Shown here one piece after another: positions 8,744 through 15,769 of a DNA stretch of 37,270 bases (the first letter of the stretch is position 1; every line of letters begins with the position of its first letter). Position numbers and translations under genes: made by a program. The stretch is taken from positions 1-37,270 of the IMG/VR virus record IMGVR_UViG_3300006753_000021. One strand, written 5' to 3'. The stretch is from a virus. Under the pieces are notes generated by a model. That model ran no database searches. It was given only the letters and a program-made list of their open reading frames with translations, and was not told where the DNA came from.

Positions 8744-9663
8744 GCTGCCACCATCGGTTTCTCTGCGTGCGCCAGGTATCTGTCGATCAGCACCCGTACG
8801 TCGTGGTTGCCCTTCACCCACTGCCGTCCCCACGTCTGCGGACCTGCATGCTTCTTGAGTTCCTCCGCCAGGTCCTCTGCGCTGTAGGATATCCTGTTGG
8901 TGCGCCCTGAGCAGTTGCGTCGCACCAGTTCGCTCACGTTGTCTTCCGTCACCCAGCCGTCGCCCTGCACCTCCCACTGCCGATAGCCGTTGGGCCGGCG
9001 GGCGAGGACGAACGCTGCGCAGTTGCAGGAGAGCGCCTCATACACTCCGCGGCCGGAGGAGATCACAATGTCGAAGTAGGGCATCAGCCTGTCGATATGA
9101 TAGACCGGGTTGGTCTGATAGTTGGCGAAGTCGAACGGCAGCCTGGCGATGCCACAGGCTCTCTTACACAGTTCCTGTAGCTGGGCGTTCTTCGTGAATA
9201 TCAGCACCCGGGGCAAATCATCGCGCTTCCGGTCCAGGGGCTTGAACCTCTTCAGATCGATCGGGTTGAGTATCACCTCGGGGTTGAACTCCATCGCGCT
9301 GCGCGTGGCTATCTCCTCGCTCACCGCCACGTAATGATCCGCGCCGAACACCATCGTTTCGAGACGATGGGCCGGTCCGTGCGATGTGAAGACCTTCGGA
9401 CCTTCGACATACTCAATGCCCTGCACATACTCAATGCCCTGCAGCATGGTGTTGTGGTTTACCAGGCACAGATCGAACGGTCCGTGCGGGATCTGGTCGG
9501 TTACCTCGAGGTTGTGCAGGCGTCGCTTGGCGAACTCGCCTATCCGCGGGGACAGGACGGTCACCTCGTGGCCTCGCCTCTGTAGCTCGTGCGCCATTGT
9601 CTCCGTCCAGGTCTGCGTGCCGCCCAGTTCAGCCAGGTCGGCGTTGGTCATCAGGATTCTCAT
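8740..9663 (-). CDS. Glycosyltransferase family 4-type (GT-B fold)
   Basis: A 307-aa protein from ATG 9663 behind a GGAGGG site. The N-terminus (MRILMTNADLAELGGTQTW) carries the Gly-Gly-Thr loop of GT4 enzymes at residues 14-17. HGPAHR at 95-100 and the late SSGRGVYEALSCNCAAFV segment (202-219) match the nucleotide-sugar binding Glu region, where GT4 proteins have a E(x7)E or EAx-type motif. It is shorter than typical GT4 proteins (350-400 aa). A six-residue duplication (GIEYVQ/GIEYVE, 77-88) comes from an 18-base tandem repeat. It is cytoplasmic and transfers a sugar from a nucleotide donor; the acceptor is unknown. It probably works with the other sugar-modifying genes nearby. Confidence 0.8.
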   Translation of the reverse strand: MRILMTNADLAELGGTQTWTETMAHELQRRGHEVTVLSPRIGEFAKRRLHNLEVTDQIPHGPFDLCLVNHNTMLQGIEYVQGIEYVEGPKVFTSHGPAHRLETMVFGADHYVAVSEEIATRSAMEFNPEVILNPIDLKRFKPLDRKRDDLPRVLIFTKNAQLQELCKRACGIARLPFDFANYQTNPVYHIDRLMPYFDIVISSGRGVYEALSCNCAAFVLARRPNGYRQWEVQGDGWVTEDNVSELVRRNCSGRTNRISYSAEDLAEELKKHAGPQTWGRQWVKGNHDVRVLIDRYLAHAEKPMVAA

Positions 9664-9672
9664 GATCCCTCC

Positions 9673-9756
9673 TTACCTGTAGGGCAGCAGACTGCCGTCG
9701 GCCTCCGCCACCACCTTGCCATCCTTCAGATTGGGGTGGCTGATATGGATCATCAT
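9673..9756 (-). CDS. 27-aa small ORF upstream of glycosyltransferase
   Basis: A short frame (MMIHISHPNLKDGKVVAEAD start) fills the gap between the 130-aa gene and the glycosyltransferase. It ends in TAA that forms part of the next ribosome site region (TAAGGAGGG). It reads like protein but has no clear ribosome site of its own. It may be a leader peptide coupled to the glycosyltransferase. Its last codons and the following ribosome site (9660-9686) recur inverted at 18700-18726. Confidence 0.4.
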   Translation of the reverse strand: MMIHISHPNLKDGKVVAEADGSLLPYR

Positions 9757-9769
9757 TGCGAAACTTTTT

Positions 9770-10162
9770 TTATTGCCTCGCAAAAACAGCGTAGATGCGC
9801 ATATCCTCCATCCGGCACTGCTGCATCTCCAGGCCTACGCGGTCACACCACCGGGCCAGGTTGAGCTTCAAGACGCGCCTTACATCGGGACCCGGCACCT
9901 CCGGCTTCTTCATCGTATCGCTGACATACAGGATTCCGTCGGGCCCTATCTGCTCTACAGCCCCCTGCAGCGTCTCGTCGACGTTGCCTACAGACAGCGT
10001 ATCCAGCAATAGAGCGTCTTTACGGCCCTTGACGGGCACATACAGCTTTAAACGCGGATCCGGCGCGTTAGGGGTGCTAGCGCGCTTCCTGGGCTTCTTG
10101 GCGGTGCTCCTGGTGCTCTTCGCCGTGCTCTTGCTCGATTTCTTCGAGACTGACTTTGCCAT
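9770..10162 (-). CDS. Basic-tailed 130-aa protein, possible methyltransferase fragment
   Basis: Starts at ATG 10162 behind a perfect AGGAGG, inside the 3' end of the fusion gene (86-base overlap in another frame). Residues 1-35 are histone-like (KKSSKSTAKSTRSTAKKPRK). The rest (LLLDTLSVGNVDETL, IGPDGILYVSDTMKKPEV, LNLARWCDRVGLEMQQC) resembles the C-terminal half of class I methyltransferases, where a GPDGxLYVSD strand follows the cofactor site, but the SAM-binding GxGxG loop is missing. It may be a partner, remnant or unrelated small protein. TAA is followed by seven A residues. Confidence 0.55.
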   Translation of the reverse strand: MAKSVSKKSSKSTAKSTRSTAKKPRKRASTPNAPDPRLKLYVPVKGRKDALLLDTLSVGNVDETLQGAVEQIGPDGILYVSDTMKKPEVPGPDVRRVLKLNLARWCDRVGLEMQQCRMEDMRIYAVFARQ

Positions 10163-12416
10163 TGCCTCCTCCTGCTATAGCCTGCTCCAGGCTGACCACC
10201 TTCCGTTGTGGGACATATTCTATATCCGGACCGTAGGCGTTGCCCCAATCGTCTTGGAGGGGTTCCATCGTGAGCTCGCCCTGCCTAAGCTGCATCCGGC
10301 GACTCTCCTCCAGCCTCTTGTGGACGACGATCTCCCCGGGGTCGACATCACCGTGAGCAATGGTCCACCCGAAATGGACATAGCGGTCGATGCCGAGGTC
10401 CTCGCAGTATTGGCAGAAGAAGCTGTCGGTAGGACAGGGACCCCACTGCCTGAAGGGATCCAGCCCCAGCGGTGTCTTGATATATTCCCGCAGCCGGTCC
10501 TGCGTCTGCTGGTCTCCCTGGATCAGTGCCTTCAGGTCCTGCTGCGATACCAGCAGGTTGCCCCAGGCCTCTTGCATCTTCTCGAACACCGACATCTTCA
10601 CCAGCGTGAAGGCCCAGGATATCAGGTCCGTCTTCTGCACAAGATCCTCGCCCTCCACATAATCGAAGGGTATGAGGTAGGCATTCTTGTCCTTCATCTC
10701 CTGCCGGGGAAGGATCATCGACACCTCGGGATGGTCCTTGCGCATATTCAGGCTGTTGTGGGGGAACCCCCGCTTGTAGGTATGGAAGCCGATCACGTCT
10801 TTGTCGGCCTCCAGCAGCACCTCCAGCCCGTCGTCGGGGTACTGGTGGTGGTCGCACTCCGTAAACAGGATATGACTGGCACCGATCTTGGTAGCGTGCC
10901 GCACAGCCACCTTCTGTGCATAGTGCAGGCCCCTGTAATACTGCGTCACCGTCACCAGGTTATGCTTCACCCGGTTGCGAGCATACCACTCCTGGAAGTT
11001 CTCCATATGCTCGGGCTGGGGGGTGAGGAAAGGCCTGCTGACGACGATCGGGGGCTTGCCGGTTTTCTTCGCCTTGCAGTAGATGCGCCCGCCGGTATCG
11101 CGCAGCCAGGTGATGATAAATCCCTTCAGCCATCTCTTCAGGTCGGCTGCCGTGATAGCACGCAGGTGAATAGGGTTGCTGTCCTCGACGTTGGGAGCGG
11201 TGATGTATACTTCGCCGCCCACCCTGAGACATCGGTTCGCTGTGGCTATCACCTTCTCTGGGTCCGCTACGTGCTCCAGCGTCTCCGTCACTAGCACATA
11301 GTCATAGGGGCGCTCGTCGTCGAACTCCTCGGCATACCCCTGGTAGATCTCGCCCTTCATCCCCTCGGGCTTCATCTTATGGAACTTGTCGATAGCCTCC
11401 TGCACAAGCTCCACGCCGACCACGTCACATCCCAGCTTGCTATAATGTATCAGGCTGGCGCCGGTGCCGCAGCCCAGATCCAGGATGCGGGATCCTGACC
11501 GTGGACGAAAATGCCTCATCCACGGGCGCAGGTCCGTCCGATCGTAGGAGGGGTTGTCGCGATACAGTTCCTCATCGCCGAAATCACCCGCCGGGTTATG
11601 GAAGAGCTTCAGAAGGAATGAACCCCGCCCCACGTGCAGGTCCTTCAAAGTCTCTTTGGTAAGCTCTTCGCCGGATCCGCGGATCTTCGCCAGGCCGGCG
11701 ACCAGCCTCTCCTCGGCATCCAGAGCCTGAGGGTGATAGACGTGGCATTTCTCCTTGACATACGCTATCTCCTCCGGAGTCATCTCCTGCTTGTAGCTGT
11801 CAGCGATGCCCTTCCGGAACACTCCCGGGTCACCTTCGAACGCAGGCTTACGGTGATTGGCCTCCACGGCACAGTTGACTATCGCTGTAGTATCCGCCAG
11901 CCCACAGAACTTGAACAGGTTGGTGACCTCGCAGTGGGGAGCCAGCAATAAATCTTCGTAATGGACAATCTTCATCCGCGGGTCAATGCGATGCTCCGCC
12001 CACCGCGCCATAATCTCGTTGTAGGCCAGCGTCGCCCGCTCGATGGTCCAGCTTTGCGTGCCGGCGGCATCGCCGCTATGCATCATCGCATTGATGGTTC
12101 CCAGCGGCGACCTCTTCACCCATACCACCTTCGCCTCGGGAAACAGTCCCCAGATACGATCCAGCACCAGGGCGTGCGTCGGCGTTTTTTCGAACAACAC
12201 CTTGTCCAGAAAGACATCCTGAATGCCATCGATAAGCTGCCTGATATAAACATCACTATGGCGTTCACCGAGGTGCGATACGAACAACGCCGTCTCCCGC
12301 GTCACCGTCGACACGCCCATGTCCTCGGGCACCACAGCCCTGGTGTCAGGATGGGCATTCATCAGTCCCCATACCCAGTTGGTGCCACTGCGAGGACACC
12401 CTACGATAAATATCAT
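10077..12416 (-). CDS. Sulfotransferase-methyltransferase-glycosyltransferase fusion
   Basis: A 779-aa protein. ATG 12416 was chosen because GAAAGGA lies just upstream, overlapping the previous stop region. Domain 1 (about 1-250) is a sulfotransferase: the 5'-phosphosulfate loop GCPRSGTNW (6-14), a 3'-phosphate type strand WVKRSPLGTINAMMHS (99-114) and HYEDLL (152-157). Domain 2 (about 280-450) is a class I SAM methyltransferase: ILDLGCGTGA (311-320), acidic VVGVEL (332-337), then VTETLEHVADP. Domain 3 (about 470-710) looks like a GT-A glycosyltransferase: FTECDHHQYPDDG (518-530) as the metal site region, DVIGFHTYKRG, and a late HFGWTIAHGDV. The tail is Glu/Gln/His-rich (756-779). All three active-site loops are present. 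It most likely adds, sulfates and methylates a sugar on one acceptor. Confidence 0.85.
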   Translation of the reverse strand: MIFIVGCPRSGTNWVWGLMNAHPDTRAVVPEDMGVSTVTRETALFVSHLGERHSDVYIRQLIDGIQDVFLDKVLFEKTPTHALVLDRIWGLFPEAKVVWVKRSPLGTINAMMHSGDAAGTQSWTIERATLAYNEIMARWAEHRIDPRMKIVHYEDLLLAPHCEVTNLFKFCGLADTTAIVNCAVEANHRKPAFEGDPGVFRKGIADSYKQEMTPEEIAYVKEKCHVYHPQALDAEERLVAGLAKIRGSGEELTKETLKDLHVGRGSFLLKLFHNPAGDFGDEELYRDNPSYDRTDLRPWMRHFRPRSGSRILDLGCGTGASLIHYSKLGCDVVGVELVQEAIDKFHKMKPEGMKGEIYQGYAEEFDDERPYDYVLVTETLEHVADPEKVIATANRCLRVGGEVYITAPNVEDSNPIHLRAITAADLKRWLKGFIITWLRDTGGRIYCKAKKTGKPPIVVSRPFLTPQPEHMENFQEWYARNRVKHNLVTVTQYYRGLHYAQKVAVRHATKIGASHILFTECDHHQYPDDGLEVLLEADKDVIGFHTYKRGFPHNSLNMRKDHPEVSMILPRQEMKDKNAYLIPFDYVEGEDLVQKTDLISWAFTLVKMSVFEKMQEAWGNLLVSQQDLKALIQGDQQTQDRLREYIKTPLGLDPFRQWGPCPTDSFFCQYCEDLGIDRYVHFGWTIAHGDVDPGEIVVHKRLEESRRMQLRQGELTMEPLQDDWGNAYGPDIEYVPQRKVVSLEQAIAGGGNGKVSLEEIEQEHGEEHQEHRQEAQEAR

Positions 12417-12420
12417 CGAC

Positions 12421-12939
12421 TCATCCTTTCTCGGCTCTCTCGCCGATTGCATACCAGTAGGAATCATCTGAAAAACTTCGAGGTATCAGCCCTGCCTGTA
12501 ACACATAGACCTCCAGCACCAACAACGACACATCGCGAACGTGCGTGGTACACCGCTTCTTGATCTCCGCCAGAAATAGGGTGCCACCTTCCTTCAGAAG
12601 CTCAGCGCAGCGCCAGACGACATACCCGGGATCGACGACGTGCTTCAAGATATCGGTGCATACGATGTGGTCGAACCGCTCGTCCGTCTCGAACTCTTCT
12701 ATCAGATCCGGATAGACGGTAATCCTATCTCGCGTCGCCTCCTCCAGCGCTAGACAGTTCTCCTCGCAGTTCTCCCTGTAAGGCGCGCCGGGCTCCAGCC
12801 CTGTCACCGTATGTCCCGACATCGCGTAGTGTATCAGGTTGGCTCCCAGGTAAGACCCTACGTCCAGGATGGCGCTGCGTTCTTTCACGGGGAAATGCGC
12901 GATGTGCGGCCGCAGGCAGAACGTGCTGTTCTGCGGCAA
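12421..12939 (-). CDS. SAM-dependent methyltransferase, start uncertain
   Basis: A class I methyltransferase: AILDVGSYLGANLIHYAMSG (motif I; the usual second Gly is Ser/Tyr), acidic VTGLEP, then HIVCTDILKHVVDP and LLKEGGTLFLAEI. It is similar in layout to the methyltransferase domain of the fusion protein (LGCGTGASLIHY there), suggesting common origin. Coding character extends upstream to about 12990 in this frame (SSELDDYRALFEEAATLPQN), but no ATG or GTG is available there. TTG 12939 is the first start codon. Either it starts at TTG or the frame is joined to the glycosyltransferase upstream by a frameshift (see findings). The stop is 4 bases from the fusion gene start. Confidence 0.7.
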   Translation of the reverse strand: MPQNSTFCLRPHIAHFPVKERSAILDVGSYLGANLIHYAMSGHTVTGLEPGAPYRENCEENCLALEEATRDRITVYPDLIEEFETDERFDHIVCTDILKHVVDPGYVVWRCAELLKEGGTLFLAEIKKRCTTHVRDVSLLVLEVYVLQAGLIPRSFSDDSYWYAIGERAEKG

Positions 12940-12979
12940 CGTTGCAGCCTCCTCGAAGAGAGCGCGGTAGTCGTCAAGC

Positions 12980-13747
12980 TCACTTGACGACGGGATGTTT
13001 AACCCGGGGGAAGACCTCCACGTCGCCGGACCTGACGTCGGCCCAGCGGACGAGATCGAATCCGTAGTCGGACTTGCCATCATCGTGGACTGCTCCTCCT
13101 CGCCGCTGGGCCCACTTCTCTGCATACTTCGGGCCGAACACATCGGCGTAATAGTTGCACTTCTCTTCCCACGCGTCGATCGATATGGCCTTGCCCAGAT
13201 GCAGCACGTTGCCGGCGATAGTGTGCGACTCCCTGGCGCTGAGGTAGCACGTGGGGTTCCTCTGGTCCGGCTTATGGAACGTCGGGTTGGTCTTCGCCCT
13301 GAAGAAGTAGGGCTGATACTGCCACTCGGGACCCACCCACCGGCGCTCCGTATATGGATCCTCGGCATCCTCGGGAGTGATATAAGCGTCGAAGCTCTTG
13401 CAGGCTATAGCTTCGAACCTCTCATTCTCCAACACCTCCTGAGGCATGTCGTAGATCCACTCATCGCCGTCGAAGTAGACGACCCAGTCGTCCTTCTCCA
13501 TAAACCGAAGGGCCGAGTTAACCAGTATCTGCCGGTTGTAATACTCAGCCCTCTCTCTCTTCTCATCGAACAGGTCCGACGCCAGCACCTCGACGACCGA
13601 CGGATGACGTCGGCAGATCTCCACCGTGTCGTCCGTAGAGCAGTCGTCATACACGTGGATCCGGTCGCACAGCCCCGACCAGTTGTCAAGCGTCCGCTCG
13701 ATGATGTGAGATTCATTTCTAAGTTTGGTGATTCCCACAACCCTCAC
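12980..13747 (-). CDS. Glycosyltransferase family 2-type (GT-A fold)
   Basis: A 255-aa protein from GTG 13747, in a GTGA overlap with the HNH gene stop; longer starts would run into the HNH gene. It has the N-terminal GT2 pattern RVVGITKLRNESHIIERTL (2-20), nucleotide-binding VYDDCSTDDT (32-41) and a DxD-type metal site YFDGDEW (91-97). RNE and DxSTDDT are hallmarks of family 2 enzymes that work on surface glycans. It transfers a sugar from a nucleotide donor in the cytoplasm. It is the first gene of the sugar module and is followed directly by the methyltransferase frame. Confidence 0.85.
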   Translation of the reverse strand: MRVVGITKLRNESHIIERTLDNWSGLCDRIHVYDDCSTDDTVEICRRHPSVVEVLASDLFDEKRERAEYYNRQILVNSALRFMEKDDWVVYFDGDEWIYDMPQEVLENERFEAIACKSFDAYITPEDAEDPYTERRWVGPEWQYQPYFFRAKTNPTFHKPDQRNPTCYLSARESHTIAGNVLHLGKAISIDAWEEKCNYYADVFGPKYAEKWAQRRGGAVHDDGKSDYGFDLVRWADVRSGDVEVFPRVKHPVVK

Positions 13748-14136
13748 GCCACGTGCCTCCACGCAAGCCCCTGCCGAATCATTTGGATGGGACACTTAGT
13801 TACAGAAAACATCCGAGCAATACTCCTCTGCGACAAACCATCTCGCAACAAGGCCCTGATTTTTCTGACGTCACTCTCGGTCAACTTTGCCTTTGGATTA
13901 TTCTCCCCCCAGGTTCTCGGGCTCCTGTTCGCCCGACCCTTTTCCACCATGTCCGCTAAGTTATCGCGTTGAGTTCCCACAAACAGGTGATCGGGATTTA
14001 CGCACTTTGGGTTGTCGCAGTGGTGACAAAGACCCATCTTAGGTAAAATCGATGTGTGTGTAGACAAAACAAAAGCTATCTGATGGGCTTTATAATTTGA
14101 GTTGTTGATAGTCAAACACCCATAGCCATCGATCAT
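13744..14136 (-). CDS. HNH homing-type endonuclease
   Basis: A 130-aa protein. The HNH core is KMGLCHHCDNPKCVNPDHLF (33-52): HHC, then CxNPDHL, which binds zinc and the catalytic metal. It is followed by GTQRDNLADMVEKGRA, typical of phage free-standing HNH proteins. The C-terminus (KLTESDVRKIRALLRDGLSQ) is a NUMOD/resolvase-like DNA-binding helix-turn-helix. The usual N-terminal CWxW segment is absent and no good ribosome site is seen, so the gene may be truncated at its 5' end. It sits between virion genes and the sugar module, consistent with a mobile gene that may have carried or flanked imported DNA. Confidence 0.85.
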   Translation of the reverse strand: MIDGYGCLTINNSNYKAHQIAFVLSTHTSILPKMGLCHHCDNPKCVNPDHLFVGTQRDNLADMVEKGRANRSPRTWGENNPKAKLTESDVRKIRALLRDGLSQRSIARMFSVTKCPIQMIRQGLAWRHVA

Positions 14137-14159
14137 ATTGTTTTCCAGGTTCAGGGTTT

Positions 14160-14591
14160 CTAGCTCAACTCCACTACCATCTGGATACTTACGGCGTCTC
14201 CCACCGCTCCACCTACCGTCGTCAGGGTGATGTCTCCCGTCGTGCCGGTGGAAGCGGGGTCCTTGGTGAATCCCTCGTCACGCGCCATCTCCCACGGGAA
14301 AAAATCCGTCTTCGGCGGCCACTCCAGCGCCACTCCGCCCGGGCATCCGATGATCAGGTCGTCGGTCGTCGCGTCCCACTCCAGGTAGGCTATCATTCCG
14401 GAGCCGCCCGTCGATAGCCGCAGCCACTTGATCTCCGACTTGGTGGACACAAACGGCAACAAGGCCGAGGCGTCCATCACCACGTAGTCTGTCAGGTCGG
14501 AGGCATCGGCCTGCCCGAAATAGTTGACATAATACATGTGGGTATTGCCGATCTTCTTCTGCACCTTCTTGAATTTGTGTGCCCAGGCCAT
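14160..14591 (-). CDS. Small virion protein, possible capsid decoration
   Basis: A 143-aa protein from ATG 14591 behind an AAAGG site; a 17-base hairpin ends 16 bases before the ATG. The sequence is beta-rich with a compact core (WLRLSTGGSGMIAYLEWDAT, DLIIGCPGGVALEWP) and a C-terminal strand-rich tail (TGDITLTTVGG). Small beta-sandwich proteins of this size near the coat gene often decorate capsids. That role is inferred from position and fold character, not from a recognised family. Its DNA ends just upstream of the HNH gene. Confidence 0.55.
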   Translation of the reverse strand: MAWAHKFKKVQKKIGNTHMYYVNYFGQADASDLTDYVVMDASALLPFVSTKSEIKWLRLSTGGSGMIAYLEWDATTDDLIIGCPGGVALEWPPKTDFFPWEMARDEGFTKDPASTGTTGDITLTTVGGAVGDAVSIQMVVELS

Positions 14592-14606
14592 CTCTGAAAC
14601 CTTTCA

Positions 14607-14623
14607 TTTGCACGGCGTGCAAA
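14607..14623 (-). repeat. Intercistronic 17-base hairpin, copy 1
   Basis: TTTGCAC-GGC-GTGCAAA on the plus strand: perfect 7-base arms with a 3-base centre. It begins 4 bases after the stop of the 39-aa gene and ends just before the ribosome site of the 143-aa gene. In RNA it would be a stem-loop that touches the ribosome site. Three more copies lie at 26320, 30402 and 37205. Confidence 0.85.
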
Positions 14624-14627
14624 CTGT

Positions 14628-14747
14628 TTAACGGCGACGCTTCACAGCACGCTTTAAAGTCCCTGTCTTTCGGGCGGATCTCTCCGCTTTCCTCATCCCC
14701 CGGGCCCTCTTTCTGACCCCAGTCTTTTTTCGTGTTCCGATTGGCAT
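14628..14747 (-). CDS. 39-aa highly basic peptide
   Basis: ATG 14747 behind GAGGGAAA. The product is nearly all Lys, Arg, Gly, Ala and Thr (start MPIGTRKKTGVRKRARGMRK) with no acidic residue except one Glu. Its N-terminus resembles the start of the left-end repeat protein (MPIRTTGFKGKTRR). Very basic small phage peptides can bind nucleic acid or stick to the acidic inner capsid. It lies between two virion genes and is followed by hairpin copy 1. Function unknown. Confidence 0.6.
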   Translation of the reverse strand: MPIGTRKKTGVRKRARGMRKAERSARKTGTLKRAVKRRR

Positions 14748-14776
14748 CGCTTTTCCCTCTCAATGGATGTAAGCTT

Positions 14777-14801
14777 GGGGAGGGCGATAAGCGCCCTCCC
14801 C
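14777..14801 (-). other. Strong intercistronic hairpin
   Basis: A perfect 10-base stem (GGGGAGGGCG with CGCCCTCCCC) and a 5-base loop, between the 287-aa virion gene stop and the 39-aa gene. No U-tract follows on either strand, so it looks more like a stability or processing element than an intrinsic terminator. Confidence 0.75.
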
Positions 14802-14823
14802 ACTTTCTACCACTTTCCACCAC

Positions 14824-15687
14824 CTACCCATTCAACTGAAGGAACAGCGGCCCATACTCGGAATCGGCAATAGCCGATCCCATAAAGCCGATTTTCACAT
14901 CAGCGAAGTTGTAGGTAGGCCAGTCGGCTTCCGAGGCCTGCACGGCGATGTGCATAGGCTGGAAAGCCCCATTCACACTGTCGGACAGGGTCGCATTGGT
15001 CCCCTCTGCCGCCGTCCCTGCCGTAACATCCGCCAGGCAGTTCGCCCATCCCCAGGTCTGCGTCCAGGCGTAGTATGCCGCGGTGACGCCCCGGATCGGA
15101 ATGCCCTTCACGTTCATGTCCACGCCATTGTCGGCGATCTTCAGGTTCTTGTAGGGATGGCCTTTGATCTCGCAGGAGGACTCGGAGTCCAGCGCCGCCT
15201 CGAGCTTGTCGTGGAGGACAAGCTTGACAGCTCCGGCGGTGGCCGGCGTCACCTCAGGCTGCGGATGCTCCTTGATGCGATACTTGTATCCTTCGCCTGC
15301 GCCGTCGGTGATGAAGAGATACCCTCCGGCCCATACGTTCTCCGCATCGTTCTCGGACTGGAACGTGTCGGTGTCCGTCAGGTAGACGGTGTCGTCGTCA
15401 GTGCCGTAGTCGTCCTTCGCGGTACCGGCACTGTCGGTGAACTTGCCATCGATCGATGCAAAGCCCGCCACCGAAATGTCGAGGGCCGCGAGCTTGCCGG
15501 CGGTGACAGCGGCGACGTAGTGCGAATACCGGTAGACGGATCCGTCATCTACGTCGAGAGGCAGCCCCAGCGAGGAGGTCTGGCTAGACTCCTCCTTGTA
15601 GAGGCCGAGGCTCGGGCCCGCCTGCCCCGAGCCCAACCGCGTGCGGATGGTGTGCGAATGCCCACCACCAAAAAAGGTCTGTGCCAT
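14824..15687 (-). CDS. Virion structural protein of 287 aa
   Basis: ATG 15687 lies behind GGGAAAAGGGA; a start 10 codons further upstream has no good site. The product is Gly/Thr/Asp-rich with many short strands (VYRYSHYVAAVTAGKLAALD, GYLFITDGAGEGYKYRIKEH) and a regular hydrophobic-polar pattern of a secreted-like or capsid-surface beta protein, but no signal peptide. It directly follows the coat gene and would fit a second capsid or decoration protein made in large amounts. The call rests on position and composition. Confidence 0.6.
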   Translation of the reverse strand: MAQTFFGGGHSHTIRTRLGSGQAGPSLGLYKEESSQTSSLGLPLDVDDGSVYRYSHYVAAVTAGKLAALDISVAGFASIDGKFTDSAGTAKDDYGTDDDTVYLTDTDTFQSENDAENVWAGGYLFITDGAGEGYKYRIKEHPQPEVTPATAGAVKLVLHDKLEAALDSESSCEIKGHPYKNLKIADNGVDMNVKGIPIRGVTAAYYAWTQTWGWANCLADVTAGTAAEGTNATLSDSVNGAFQPMHIAVQASEADWPTYNFADVKIGFMGSAIADSEYGPLFLQLNG

Positions 15688-15717
15688 TGCTATGTCCCTT
15701 TTCCCTTGCGGGGTCAA

Positions 15718-15752
15718 CAGAACTGCTGATGGGGTTTGCCGCCCCGGTTCTG
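15718..15752 (-). other. Hairpin downstream of coat gene
   Basis: CAGAAC pairs with GTTCTG, and an inner GGGG/CCCC pairing is possible, in the 82-base gap after the coat gene. No U-tract. It may protect the coat mRNA 3' end or partly separate coat expression from the next gene. Confidence 0.5.
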
Positions 15753-15769
15753 AGGAAGTTTAAACGCCT

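Noticed and set aside
9795-11294. A 499-codon plus-strand frame
   Set aside because: It is the complement of the fusion enzyme gene, whose three sets of catalytic motifs prove the coding strand.
14777-14801. Intrinsic terminator
   Set aside because: The stem is strong, but no U-run follows it on either strand.
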